Shown here piece by piece: positions 21,664-32,691 of a DNA stretch of 64,000 bases; positions within the stretch are counted from its first letter, which is position 1; each line of letters begins with the position of its first letter. The notes under the pieces were generated by a model that had not been told where the DNA came from, searched no databases, and saw nothing but the letters and a program-made list of their open reading frames with translations. Source of the stretch: Larix kaempferi (taxonomy: Eukaryota > Streptophyta > Pinopsida > Pinales > Pinaceae); the NCBI GenBank assembly GCA_027924585.1, contig BSBM01000994.1, positions 8,501,001-8,565,000 on the forward strand, given 5' to 3'. The position numbers and the translations under genes are program-made.

Positions 21664-23585
21664 TGACTATAGTTTAAAAAAAATAGTTTTAGAGCCTTTT
21701 CTTGGTTTTTTCTGTTCTTTTTGGATTGTTTTTTTCTGGTTTTTTTTTCCCAGGTTTTTTTACAAGTTATATTGCTTGCATGTTGATTTAATTACTTGCA
21801 AGTTTGATCCATGATTCATTTTTAAAAGTTTCATTTGATCACTTGCATGTTGCATGTGTGCTTCATTTAAAAATGTTGCTTTTGAAAATTTTCATTTGAT
21901 ATATTCCATGTTGTTTTTAATGGCTTGCATGTTTTATTGTTTTGGTTTTAACTGCCAAAGATCTATTGCTCAAAATTAGCACGTATTTGCATGCATTAAA
22001 ATTGAATTAAAAAAGAACAAAAAAAACAATTTTAGGAAGTGTTGCATGTGATTTGCGTTAGAAAATAATCAACCTCTTTAACCATTTCATTGGATTTGAA
22101 TCCTCATTGAAAAGAAGAAAGTTTGAAGTTGTGCTTCTACCTTGAAATTAATTTGTTTAAATGAAGAGTTGATTGAAATATTAGATTAATTGCATGTTGC
22201 ATGAATGAAACAAGAACATAAAGCTCTCACTCTGCTATAGATTAGAGGTTCATAGAAGAAATAAGTGTTTTTGATGATCATTAATGCATTGTTTGGTTCC
22301 ACCTTTTGAGTCATAAACATCATATCAGTTTCATGCCATACCTCTCGAACCTAATTGAATTACCTTAAAATGAACGCGCATAATATAAAATTAATCAATA
22401 TTTAATTTTGAGAGCAAACCAACAAGCTTAGGGATAGGGCCTTGCAATAAGATTAGAGAGTTATCATATCCAAGTACACAGAACTTTGAAACTAGCAATT
22501 ACTATTGAGTGATAAATCCATTAGCAGAAAGAGATGATGTTTGGGAAAGCATGCCTAACACACACATCAAGAAAGAGGTCTAAGCTAGGCAAGTGAAGTG
22601 GTATCCCCTCTTTGCTTGGTTAGTGGGATTTGTGTATATTGAGATTTTAGCAAGGTGAAAAGTCTTTGGGGTGACATCACTTTGTTATAATTTCATATCT
22701 TGGAAATTCGTCTAATGTTCCCTACCTATAATCCTTATCATGGTTGTCGATTAATATGCCTGATCGTTGATTTGTGAAGTGGTAATCATAGATTCTTTTC
22801 TTAGGACTATACCTAGTGACTACTTATGGGAAACACTTGCAGTTCCTGAGACACACATAGAATCCCCATTTAAACTCCTTGGGAGGGTGCTCATTGAAGG
22901 CAAGTACTTGCACCCCTAGCAATTGATTGCAAGAAGGTTAGTGTAACTATCTCTTTCACACCTTCGTCTAGTGGTTATTGAGGACTTAACATCCCTCAGT
23001 GACTACTATTTTAGAAGGCATCCTATATCAACTTTTCACTAACCTTGTTTTTTTGAAAAAGTGGTTTGCTTGTTGAATCTTTTAGGGCATTTTGTAGTTG
23101 TGTGCTGTTGGGGTAATTACTTGAGTCTAGTCAGCCTTATGATTGTTTGTTTGGTAGATTATACATTATTATAAGAAACCCTTACTCCATTTTTCAAATT
23201 TTATAGCCCCTTAAACTATTGTTCAAGGTAGATAAGAGGAGAGACACTAGAATCACCTGGCCCTGCCGCTACATGGAGATGCATACAAGAATAAAGTTTA
23301 AGTGACTCAGAACTGGAAACAACCATTGAAATATGAAATATCATTATAGAAGAGGATCTTTGGTCTAAGTCTGGACATTCAATGTCATCTCACATATCAA
23401 ACCCAGACACAGTTGACAACCTTGCTCCATTGTACATTGAAACCCTAGAAAATCATTCAATCGATTACGTTAATCCTCCTTTGATAGATATTGTTGATTT
23501 GGTAGTACTAGTTATCAATCAATCACTAGGAGATCTAGCATCTCTTTTTTAACATTGGAGAAACACAAAACACTGACCATTTGAT
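21664..23585. other. Unassigned; possible leader of the Ty3/gypsy remnant
   Basis: T-rich sequence with repeated ACTTGCATGTTGCATG-like phrases, then non-coding DNA up to the gag-like frame at 23586. The LTR and primer-binding site of that element should lie here but were not identified. Confidence 0.4.
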
Positions 23586-24958
23586 TTGATGTCTTCATCA
23601 GGAGTCCATAGATCCACACCCACTCAGCCTCATATGGTTGCAGGGGGTCATCAAGCCTACACTTCGACTAGTGGGAATTTTAATCAGAGTACTATTCCTC
23701 TTGGAATGACATTGATTAGCATACCAATCCCATCGACCAACATGCATATTCCTAGTATGAATTATACTAGCACTTTAGCGCCAGTCATTACAGTTCAGGG
23801 CTTCAATCCCATAATTACGTCTACTTCATATTTAGGTATGCCCACTGGTGGGTCTGCTCAACCGAACATGGTTGTTCCATACGGGTGGGTTGGTCAGCCA
23901 TATGTGACACACACGCATAGTCGAGGGTATCAAAATCCTCTTGGTATTCCCAATACATGATCATATCCTACTTCTGGGGGAAACCATTTTCCTTGGAATG
24001 TTAATATTCCTAGTGGAATCACTGGACCTTCAACTATGAATTACAATTGGAATTATCCTTCACAAATGATCGATAATTCCCTAGGGGGTCATCCTCCACC
24101 ATATACTAGCACGATTACTGGGGTAAATCATCCCCACACTACAGGTACTATGCCAGGGGGAAATAATCCGAATGTCAACACCATTATGCAATGGAGTGGT
24201 CTTGTCCCAAGAAGAAACCAATCTTTTTGAGGCCCACCTCTATAAGGGGGAAATGTACCTTGGAATGTCAATCAGTTCTTGGGAAAAAATCAATGGGTCT
24301 ATTAGGATCCACCCGTTCATCAAAGATCTACAACAATGCTAATCATATCACCATTTATGGTTACTCTCAATCTACCGGATTTATCTCAGCTAACTAATGA
24401 CCTATTATACATTTGAAAAGGTGGCCAATAATACCAACCAAATTGCCATCGGATATACCCAAGTTCGATGGACAACTAGGGGACAATCCATCTAACCATG
24501 TGATGAAATTTCATTTACAGTGTTCATCTAACTCCCTAGTTGATGATAGTATCAGGTTGTGTTTATTTTAGAAAACCCTCACAAGAAGCACTGCAAAATG
24601 GTATATCAAATTTCCTCGTGGCTTATTCATGGACTTTGCCTCTTTAGTTATGGTATTTTTAACACATTTTCAACTATATCTTCGCTATGAAATGGGTATA
24701 GAACTATTGACTTTGCTTCGACAAACGACTGCAGCCCATATATCTTATCATGTTCATGAGTGGTGAAGGCATTGAAGACTTATCAAAGAAGATATCCTAA
24801 ATTCATTCTTGGCCAATTGGTTTGTAAAAATATCGTTTCCTAGTCTTGAAAAATATTTGGCTATTTCAAGAGCCATGACTAAAGAACAACTCATTCAGAA
24901 TGCCTAGAAAATGGACTTGATCTATTCACATTCTAGCACACTTTATGATTTGATACCA
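23586..24958 (+). pseudogene. Ty3/gypsy gag region, 5' part (interrupted by a later insertion)
   Basis: The N-terminal part (23586-24397, with breaks) is a Gly/Pro/Thr/Asn-rich low-complexity segment (MMSSSGVHRSTPTQPHMVAG). From about 24420 a retrotransposon gag core follows: LPSDIPKFDGQLGDNPSNHV, FHLQCSSNSL-DDSIRL, then KWYIKFP and LTHFQLYLRYEMG. It ends at DLIYSHSSTLYDLIP, where the 9.1 kb LTR element is inserted. Several stops and frame changes are present. Gag forms the element's particle. The order gag then a protease at 34.9 kb matches one plant Ty3/gypsy lineage I recognise by sequence style, without a certain clade name. The rest of the element continues at 34063. Confidence 0.75.
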
Positions 24959-26329
24959 TGTAATGTCCCCAGTTTGACCCCATGGCATTAACATCATAAA
25001 TGATGTACTGTTGTTATGAAATCATGGCGAGGAGCTCAAGGCCAAGGCCCCGCCATCGATTTAGTGATGCATAAGGTTTACGTGCTAGCCAGGCACATTG
25101 AAATTGTAAATATGCATTTTAATAAATACCCACAACTAGTTATGCAATGCAACAAGAGATGGGGGCATGATTTTACAAGGAATTGGGAGAGAAAACATTC
25201 AAACCCTTGAGCCACTCAAGTCAAGCCAAGTGTCAATGAGAGAACCCATCAAACCCTCAACTACCCATGTTGACTTTTGTACCCAATCATTGATTTCTCC
25301 CAAGAGTTGGTTGAGGTAGTTAATGCCTTGGGGAATGAGAGGTATGGCTGTCCAAATTCGGGTATGGGCAAGCCACCCTGCATGGGAATTTGCGTTTTGC
25401 TTCTTGGGAAAGAAAAGAGCCATGAATTTCTCCCCCAAGCCATTATCCATGATCATTTTTGCTCCCTCACGAGTTTAGAGCTACCTGGGCGTTTTCCAGG
25501 AATGTTTGCTGTGTTTTCCTTCATTCTCCCAGTAGAGAAGGGCGTTTTTGTGTTGTATACCAGTGGGGAAGAAGGGGAATAGAACGGGGGTTCCATAGAG
25601 ACCGTTTTTGTTGTTAAATTCTGAGAGAGTTGGGGAGAAAACGTTTTTCCTCCCTGTGGATGCATTTCCCTTCCTACAGCTCGTTTTGGGTGAGCCACGA
25701 TTTGGGGAAAATCTATGGCCTTCTTGTTTGTGAATTCCATTGCTGGAAATGTGTATCTATGCCCAATGTTTGTGCTTGCTGTGTGAGAAATGAATATGTT
25801 GGGGTATGGGTATGGGTATTCATTGCTTTGGATTGAGCTTGAGAGTAAGCATCCAGGGTTCAATTGTAGCCTGATAAAGCCAACTATGGACTGGCTTGGC
25901 TCACATGGAATGATTAATTGGCTGTGAATGAGCTTTGTTCCCTTTTTCCTTGTAAGAATCATGCCCAGCTCGGGGGTGGCCTTTGGATGGACTGAGTATA
26001 TGTCGTTGAAGAGCCTATGGTTGGGTGGAACGTTGCAGCAACATAGCTAGTTGCTTGCGACAATTGCACAATGAAGATAAGTGTTTTTCTATCTACGTGT
26101 TTTGCCCCTACAGTGTTTAAATTAATGACTGTTATTGATATATTGAATGCATATGAAAATATGTGTGTGGATGAGTTTATTTCTGTTGTGCACGTTTGAT
26201 TAATTTGCATCTGCACACAAATGTTTTTAATTGTATCAATCTAATGAATTGGCTGAGATTTATGGAAAGCCCCATAGATTGGTAGAATGTTCCCTTCCTC
26301 GAATTGGGTCCGCAGGTGGGTACATTACA
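24959..26329 (+). repeat. 5' LTR of the 9.1 kb element
   Basis: Begins TGTAATGTCCCC and ends GGTACATTACA. Same length as the 3' LTR, with scattered substitutions by eye and no net indel, so the insertion is moderately old. The LTR carries one copy of the GCCTGATAAA...ACTGGCTTGGC hairpin unit (from 25869) that is also arrayed inside the element. The open frames here (for example 25453-25962 minus) recur in the other LTR only because the LTR is duplicated. Confidence 0.95.
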
Positions 26330-26332
26330 TTT

Positions 26333-26344
26333 TGGTATCAGAGC
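26333..26344 (+). other. Primer-binding site, tRNA-iMet type
   Basis: TGGTATCAGAGC, complementary to the 3' end of plant initiator methionine tRNA, three bases after the 5' LTR end. Confidence 0.92.
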
Positions 26345-26388
26345 TGCTGGTTGCAGCATTGGGCCTTTATGGGCTACCTATCATAGTT

Positions 26389-26400
26389 GCAGAGGTAAGT
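26389..26400 (+). promoter_or_regulatory. Strong 5' splice-site candidate after the PBS
   Basis: GCAGAG/GTAAGT matches the eukaryotic donor consensus almost perfectly, about 50 bases downstream of the primer-binding site. A pyrimidine-rich acceptor (GCTTGTCCTAACAG) ends at 32235, near the 3' end of the internal region. Removal of about 5.8 kb as an intron would be possible. Inference only. Confidence 0.4.
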
Positions 26401-26489
26401 ATGCTTCCTGCTCAACACCGATAGTTAAGAAAAATTTCAAAAATTTCAAATTTTCAAAATTTTTCTAAGTGTCTCTGAGTTTCTGCCAA

Positions 26490-27290
26490 AAACTGTGTCG
26501 ACAAATATCAGCAAGTTTGTCCACAACGGCGGAAGAACTTGGCGAGTTGTGTCGACGGAGTTTCGGGATGCCTGGGAAAAAAAGAAAAAGTTTCAAAAAT
26601 TGTTCTAAGTATTTTTGAAAATTTTGTCTAAGTCTGTATCGGAAGGAACTTGTGAGTTTTTGCTGAAACGACGGAAGGACTCGGGGAGTTGGCCCGCAAC
26701 GGCGGAAGAACTCAGCGAGTTCGTCCGCACTAGCGGAAGAGATCGGCGAGTTGCTTCGCAACAGATCGCCCATAAATTTTAAGTTCGGCGAAAAAGATGG
26801 AAAAAAGTCAGAAGGAAAAGCTGAGTTCGATTGGAAGAACTCGGCAAGTCTCCCCGCAACGACGGAAAGGACTCAGCGAGTTGGTTCGAAAAACTTTCTA
26901 AGTGTTTTCGGCGTCAAAGAGGAAATTTTGGGAGAACTTGGCGAGTTTCTCCAAAACGACGGGAGAACTTGGCGAGTTGCTCCGCAACAGCGGAAGAACT
27001 CGGCCAGTTGGTCGGCAACGGTGGAAGGACTCGGCGAGTTGGTCCAAAAATTTTCAAAATTTTTCTAAGTGTTTACGGCGGAGAAAATTTCGGAAGAGAT
27101 TGGCGAGTTTCCGTTGCAACATCAGAAGGAATTGATGAGTTCGTCCGCAACGTCGGAAGAGATGGGCAAGTTGCTCCACAACGTCGGAAGGAATTCGGAA
27201 AGTTGGTCCGCAACGGATCGGAAGAACTCAGTGAGTTGGCCCGAAATAGGTCGGAAGAACTCGCTGAGTTGCTCCGAAACAGAGAATTTC
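26490..27290 (+). repeat. Degenerate tandem repeat of about 30 bp with AACTCGGCGAGTT core
   Basis: About 20 degenerate copies of GGAAGAACTCGGCGAGTTGG followed by a TCCGCAAC-type segment. The core AACTCG-G-CGAGTT is a perfect palindrome around one base, and CCGC-AAC-GGCGG adds a second inverted pair. GC content is far above the flanks. Several frames stay open through it on both strands (up to 217 codons, 26831-27484) because of repeat composition. No protein family was recognised. Confidence 0.85.
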
Positions 27291-27490
27291 AGCTGTTTTT
27301 CAGAGAGATTTTTCAGGTACCGAAAGTTGAAAAATGCCATGGAACTTGTGCGCCAGATTTCGCGAAATGGAAAGATTTACAAAAAAAAAAAAACGAGCGC
27401 ACTGCCCTCGACCCGCCCTGCAGACAAGGGGGAAATCCCCCTTGGACCCCCGTCGTCCCCCGGAGACAGTCGTTGAAAGTGTGAAATGCA

Positions 27491-30465
27491 TTCTCTATGC
27501 TTGGAATGAGAAGCAGGAATTGCAATAAGAGGGAGATTCCTCACCTTAAACTATTTATGTTTATAGCAAAAGGACTGCATGTTGCAAAATAGCAAGAATG
27601 AATGTTATACACGTATGTATATGTTGAATTGCTAATTCATGAGAAGATCATAGCTAATGATCACTTGTATGCTTGGTAGGAAAGCCAATAAAATGATCAG
27701 CTATGATGTGGAGGAGGAACTCCATGTCATAATGAGGAATTGGAAAGGGAGAATTCCTTCACTCCTCTCTTGCTATTGTATTTATAATTCCTGAGTTTTA
27801 TATACTGAAAATTATGGCATAGGGTTGTTGTAAATGCAAGAGCGTAATGCATAAGAATTAGTGGGAACGATTAAAGAGTCATTGCATAGTGCATGTGAAT
27901 TGCTTATGCATGAGTATGATATTGCATATTGGTAAAATAGGGAGGTTTTACATATGCAATGAGCCACTTAAGATAATTATTGTGGTTGCTAATAATTAGT
28001 CATGTTCGCATTGGTTGTAGGACCAAAGATAACCGAACAATGGCTGAAGATGTGGGTTATGATTGTTGCATATGACCAACAACCTTATGAGGAAAGGATG
28101 GTGCAACAAATCTGTGATCATGATGTTGGAAAAAGGATTGTGTAGCCTTGGTAAGAGGCCAACTGATCAGGTAATATCAAGCGATGTTAATGACAACCAC
28201 ATAGGTAATGGTATTTGTGCTTAATTGCATGAATGTGGAAAGAGGGTTTGGTAAGATCCCTTCCACTATGTTTAAACTATGTTGATTTGGTTGCATGTGG
28301 TATTGAGTGCCTGAATGTGAATGTCAACCTACCAAGTAGGGTGAGGTGTGGGTAAGTGAAGGTAAGGATCCTTACACCCTATAGTTTCTTAGAAACCTCA
28401 ATGCATTCATATGAAATTATATCATACCATTTGTGTATGTTGGTTGTGAGTTTAACAACCAAAGCAAGTGATGACTTGTGGTCCTGTTGTAGTGTATGCC
28501 ATATGGGATAGGCATGGTTAGGCCATAATATGTTGGAATGCATAGTATTCATGGATTAATGCAAAGTTGTATTGAAATATTATGTGAGTGATGTAAATGT
28601 TGTGAATATGCATTGTGTGAATGCATGGGTGTGACATATTTATGTTTCAATGCAATTAGATAATAGATGAAATGGTGGACTATCGTTAATCCCGAGACCA
28701 TTTCATGAGCTGCTATGAATGCAGGAGGAAGACTGCATGAAGAAGGTAGACAGGTGATGGGCTACTAGAGCACTCTGCTGGAAGGACAAAATTGCATGGA
28801 ATGTGAAGTAATGAGTATTTACAGTTATTTAAATTGCATGGATAGTGTGACTGTGTCTTGCAATTTTATTGTGATAATGATGCATATATAGAAATGTATA
28901 TATTTCATTGCATTTCCAAATGTTAACAGCTGAAGGTGTTTGAATTATTGAGTGTTATAATTCTGAGATCACTTCAGTGACTGTTGTGGCAATGAAAGGA
29001 TTATATGCATAGATACTCACAACGTGTTGGTTGATTGAAGTTCAGATTACAGGTAGAAAAGTCCTGCGTATGGCAATGAGGATATGTCCATAGTAAGGAC
29101 CGAGATCTACCATGTGTAGAAGCCAAAGGTTATGAGAAGGTTCTCATGGTTGTAATTCATGCATGAAACAAATCTAAAAATTGTCTGGTTTAAGTTTATG
29201 AGAATAGTCTCATGGTTGCAAATCTAATTTCTGTAGGAAAACAGATTTGTAAATTTCAGATTTGAGAATTTGCTTATAATTGCTAATGACTGTTTGGCTT
29301 ATATAGAATTGTGTCAGGAGGACATGTTGTAGGTGTATGTTCATGTATGGTAGCAAGGGTGAAACCATAATGGACAGAGTGATACGACTTACGAGAGCCA
29401 AACAATATGAGGATAGCCTCATTGCTAAGCAAATCAATTTCTGTAGGAAACATAATTGTAAATTCATGTTGAATTTAATTATTAATGCCATTGATTGGTT
29501 ATGAAGCAATCAGATTTGAATTTATTGTTAAATATTGCTGATTGTTTGGCTATTTGATAAAGTGTGCCAGGATGACACATTGCAAGAAGACCATGTGTGA
29601 TGGCTTGCAGAAGCCAAACCAGATGGGAAGGATTCCATGCTTTGGAAATGGGTTTCGGGTGAAACGCCATTGTAAATGTTGATAATGTCTCAACCGAACT
29701 GCATGTTGGTAAAGCATGTGAGTGAGATAGTAAATTATGCCAAGAAGGCATGTGTGGGTTATGGAATGTGAAAAGATTAGGGGTGGTAAACCGAAGGACT
29801 GGTGACTCAGATAAGGGAACCCCCATTCTTCGCAAATGAAGAAAAGATACATCTGTGAAACGAATGAGTATTTTATAACCCTAACTAAGAATATACTTGT
29901 CTGGTTATTAGATTTGATATGCAGAGCATGTTTCATTGTTTCATTATTAGTCCAAACTGCTTGAGTGTGACTAAGGCCTACATGGATCACATCGGAAAGG
30001 GATGCATACCTTTCGGGTGATGGGTTATGTTAGGGTTTTCAATATTGACTACACCTTAAGGGAATGGACGCATTCCTGGTGTTTCAATACTTGATAGTGA
30101 ATGTTATGAAATATGGTTACAATTTTAGAGCAGCAATACTGATGAGGCTGCTTATCCTTCTTGTGCTATCAGCTTACACAGATACAATTTGGTGTTGCAC
30201 GTAAGAGGCAAAGTGAAGAAAGGGTGCTCAAGAGGACTGTATGGGCAATGGTAACCTTTCTACGCTCACACTAAAGGACACTAGAAGAGATGGATAGGCC
30301 CGAGGAGCTGTGTTGCAGAAAAGGGATATCATCCTTGTGTAGTGTGAGTGGGTATTGTGGGGCCATGCTAACCCGCAGTCAAGTGAGTCACCTATGGAGT
30401 TCCTGGAGGGAACCGCTGGTTGCATAAGAGAAGGATCCACGTAATCATATTATGTTGTTCATATT
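27491..30465. other. Internal non-coding region of the 9.1 kb element
   Basis: No gag/pol similarity in any frame. The minus-strand open frames at 29482-29990 lack any recognisable motif. Short dispersed repeats are seen (for example TGTAGGAAACA, GAGAAGGTTCTCATGGTTG, and CATGTGTGATGG-type phrases). Confidence 0.6.
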
Positions 30466-30897
30466 GCCTGATAAACCCAACCGATGTAATGGCTTGGCAA
30501 TGGTTGTTGTATGCCTGATAAACCCAGTCGGTGCACTGGCTTGGCATTGGTTATTTGGGTGTTGCGGTGAAGGGTTGCTGGATGCCTGATAAACCTAGTC
30601 GGTGTACTGGCTTGGCATGTTGTTAAATTGATGCCTTAAAAACCCAGTCGGTGTACTGGCTTGGCATTGGTTATTTGCATGTTGTGGAGTTATTGGTGAA
30701 GTGTGTTATTTCCTGACAAACCCAGTCGGAGAACTGGCTTGGAAATGGTTATTGTATGCTTGATAAACCCAGTCGGTGTACTGGCTTAGCATACTGATTT
30801 TTGAAATGCTTGATAAACCCAGTCGGCGTACTGGCTTAGCATACTGATTTTAGGGATGCCTGATAAACCCAGTCAGCGTACTGGCTTGCATTGCCTA
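30466..30897 (+). repeat. Hairpin-unit array (CCAGT-loop-ACTGG), eight copies
   Basis: Eight units share ATGCCTGATAAACCCAGTCG followed by GTGTACTGGCTTGGCAT, at variable spacing of about 42-80 bp. Each can fold as an inner stem CCAGT/ACTGG with a six-base loop, inside an outer stem ATGCC/GGCAT. The stems hold in nearly all units while the loop (CGGTGT, CGGAGA, CGGCGT, CAGCGT) and the spacers vary. Related single copies occur at 31334-31366 and in both LTRs. Confidence 0.88.
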
Positions 30898-31154
30898 TTC
30901 GGATGATGTTGTGGAGCAACATGTGTGTTGGTCAAGCATCCACCCCACAGGTGATCCAAGGCTTGTAAAGCAGAGAAGGAAACCTGTGGAGTAGCAAGGA
31001 AACGCACAATACAGATAAGTATTCATTTCCATTTATTTCTTGTTTGGAATAATGAATATTTCAGGTATAATTCTTCTCACAACTAAGCTGATACACTATT
31101 GTTTCCTTGTTGGAAACCTTGGTCATTGCAGGAAGCAAGGACCCTGAAAGAACT

Positions 31155-31366
31155 ATAAATTCTTGGTAAACCCAGAGAGTAACTGGTTGGAGCTATAAAT
31201 GCTTGGTAAAGCCAGAGAGTAACTGGTTGGGCGCTATAAAATTCTTGGTAAATTCAAGGAACAGTTGGTGGGAGCATTAACCACTTGATGTTGTGGAGCA
31301 GCCATCGTGCTGGCCAAACATTCCTTAATTAATTGATAGAACCCAGTCGACGTACTGGCCTGGCAT
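31155..31366 (+). repeat. Second hairpin series (CCAG...CTGG) and one outlier
   Basis: Two clear units of TTGGTAAACCCAGAGAGTAA followed by CTGGTTGG (and a third, weaker one) in about 47 bp steps form CCAG-N7-CTGG stems. At 31334-31366 a unit of the first type recurs (GAACCCAGTCGACGTACTGG). Confidence 0.75.
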
Positions 31367-32235
31367 TGCCTATTCGAATGGTTGTGGAGTAGCTTGCGTG
31401 CTGTCCCAACATTCATTATTGTATCCACGGGAAATCCAAGGCTTGTAAAGCAAAGAAGGATCCTGTGGGATAAAGTGAATACATCCAATGCAGATAAGTA
31501 TTTGGTTATCTTACAGCTTCTTTGCTTATTTAATATGAATATACGTGTGTATATGATTCGGTTATGATTCCTTAAATTCTCGTTTGGAGATAAACCCTAT
31601 GAAAATAAACTAAGCATGTGAATTGATTCAATGATTGAGTGTAGATATTGCTGGAAGCAAGGACTATGAGGGCATCATAGGGATGCATGTGGACATATGA
31701 CTGTCCTAAAGAGCTCATAATGAGCAGTAATGAAAGATGGTGTTAGTGGAACTGTGTGGGTCCTAGCAGCCAAAAGTTCTGTGAGCAACAATGGGGAAGG
31801 GTTCCCTAGTTGAAAGGCATTAGACAGACCTTAGACACTAAAGTGTCATAGCCAAGAAAGGGCAAGTCAAGCATTCACATTGAAGTGAAAGAGGCTAAGG
31901 AGCATAGAACCACAAGTGATGGTGTGGCTCTGGATTGGAACAAGACTAAGAGGGGGAAACTCTTACTCTTCTCTTTCCTTTTGACTGATGCATGTTAGAA
32001 ACAAAGAATTGTTGAGTGCATGTCATAAATGAAAACAAATTGTGTTTCATTGCTTGAAATGAATTGTGAATGTTGAAATAGTTATTTTCTTGTGAAAGGA
32101 TGAACATGAATGAGTTCATGTGTATGTGGGAAAGCATGAAATGTGTGGAAGTCTCATGAGTAAAGCATGGACGTTCCAAGTCAATTAGGAAAATAATTGA
32201 CTAATTTTATTATTGTGTTATGCTTGTCCTAACAG

Positions 32236-32680
32236 GAATTGCCATGAGGAGTCTCACATGAGAGACATTGAAAGCCATTGTTGCAGCTGTTACTAGCCAA
32301 GTGATTGCTAGTGAGAAAAGTGAGAGCCAGTTGTGCACTTTGATCATGGAAGCAAACCAAAAGCTATTTGTTTTCGCTGGAAATCTTCCTCAAATAGCTG
32401 GTGGGACAGCAAGAAAGATGGCATCCATGGAATTCCAGACTTGTAGAACATCTGGAAGGTAAATAAAAGAAAGGGATCGTTGTAGAGAAATGCCCACCTG
32501 CAGAGATGGCCTATCAAAGCCAACAGGAACGATTGTGGAAGCCGAAGGAATTGGTCCTGAAAGCTCAAAGTAAAGGGATGAAATGCAGGACAGACCTGCC
32601 ACATTTTGTGAATTTTGAATCATGTGTAAAGTGGGTATATAGTACGAAGTGTTGGAACACCGAGGATGGTGTTATTCCAA
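32236..32680 (+). other. Possible 3' exon of the 9.1 kb element
   Basis: Downstream of an acceptor-like CCTAACAG, a frame broken by stops reads KAIVAAVTSQVIASEKSESQ, then LCTLIMEANQKLFVFAGNLPQ, and continues weakly to the polypurine tract. It has a soluble, helix-prone composition unlike the surrounding non-coding DNA. No family was recognised. Confidence 0.3.
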
Positions 32681-32691
32681 GGGGAGGGGAA
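32681..32691 (+). other. Polypurine tract
   Basis: GGGGAGGGGAA immediately before the TG of the 3' LTR, as needed for plus-strand priming. Confidence 0.9.

Noticed and set aside
25453-25962. 169-codon minus-strand ORF, present again at 33258-33695
   Set aside because: Its conservation is explained by the two LTR copies. It has no recognisable domain and runs antisense to the LTR.
26831-27484. 217-codon plus-strand ORF
   Set aside because: It runs through a degenerate GC-rich 30 bp palindrome repeat that opens several frames on both strands. No start context or domain.
29482-29990. Overlapping 117- and 146-codon minus-strand ORFs
   Set aside because: Antisense to a non-coding LTR-element interior, no motifs, and composition explained by repeated TGTG/CATG phrases.
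30466-30897. CRISPR-like regularly spaced repeats
   Set aside because: Spacing is irregular, spacers are themselves related, and the repeats lie inside a plant LTR element.
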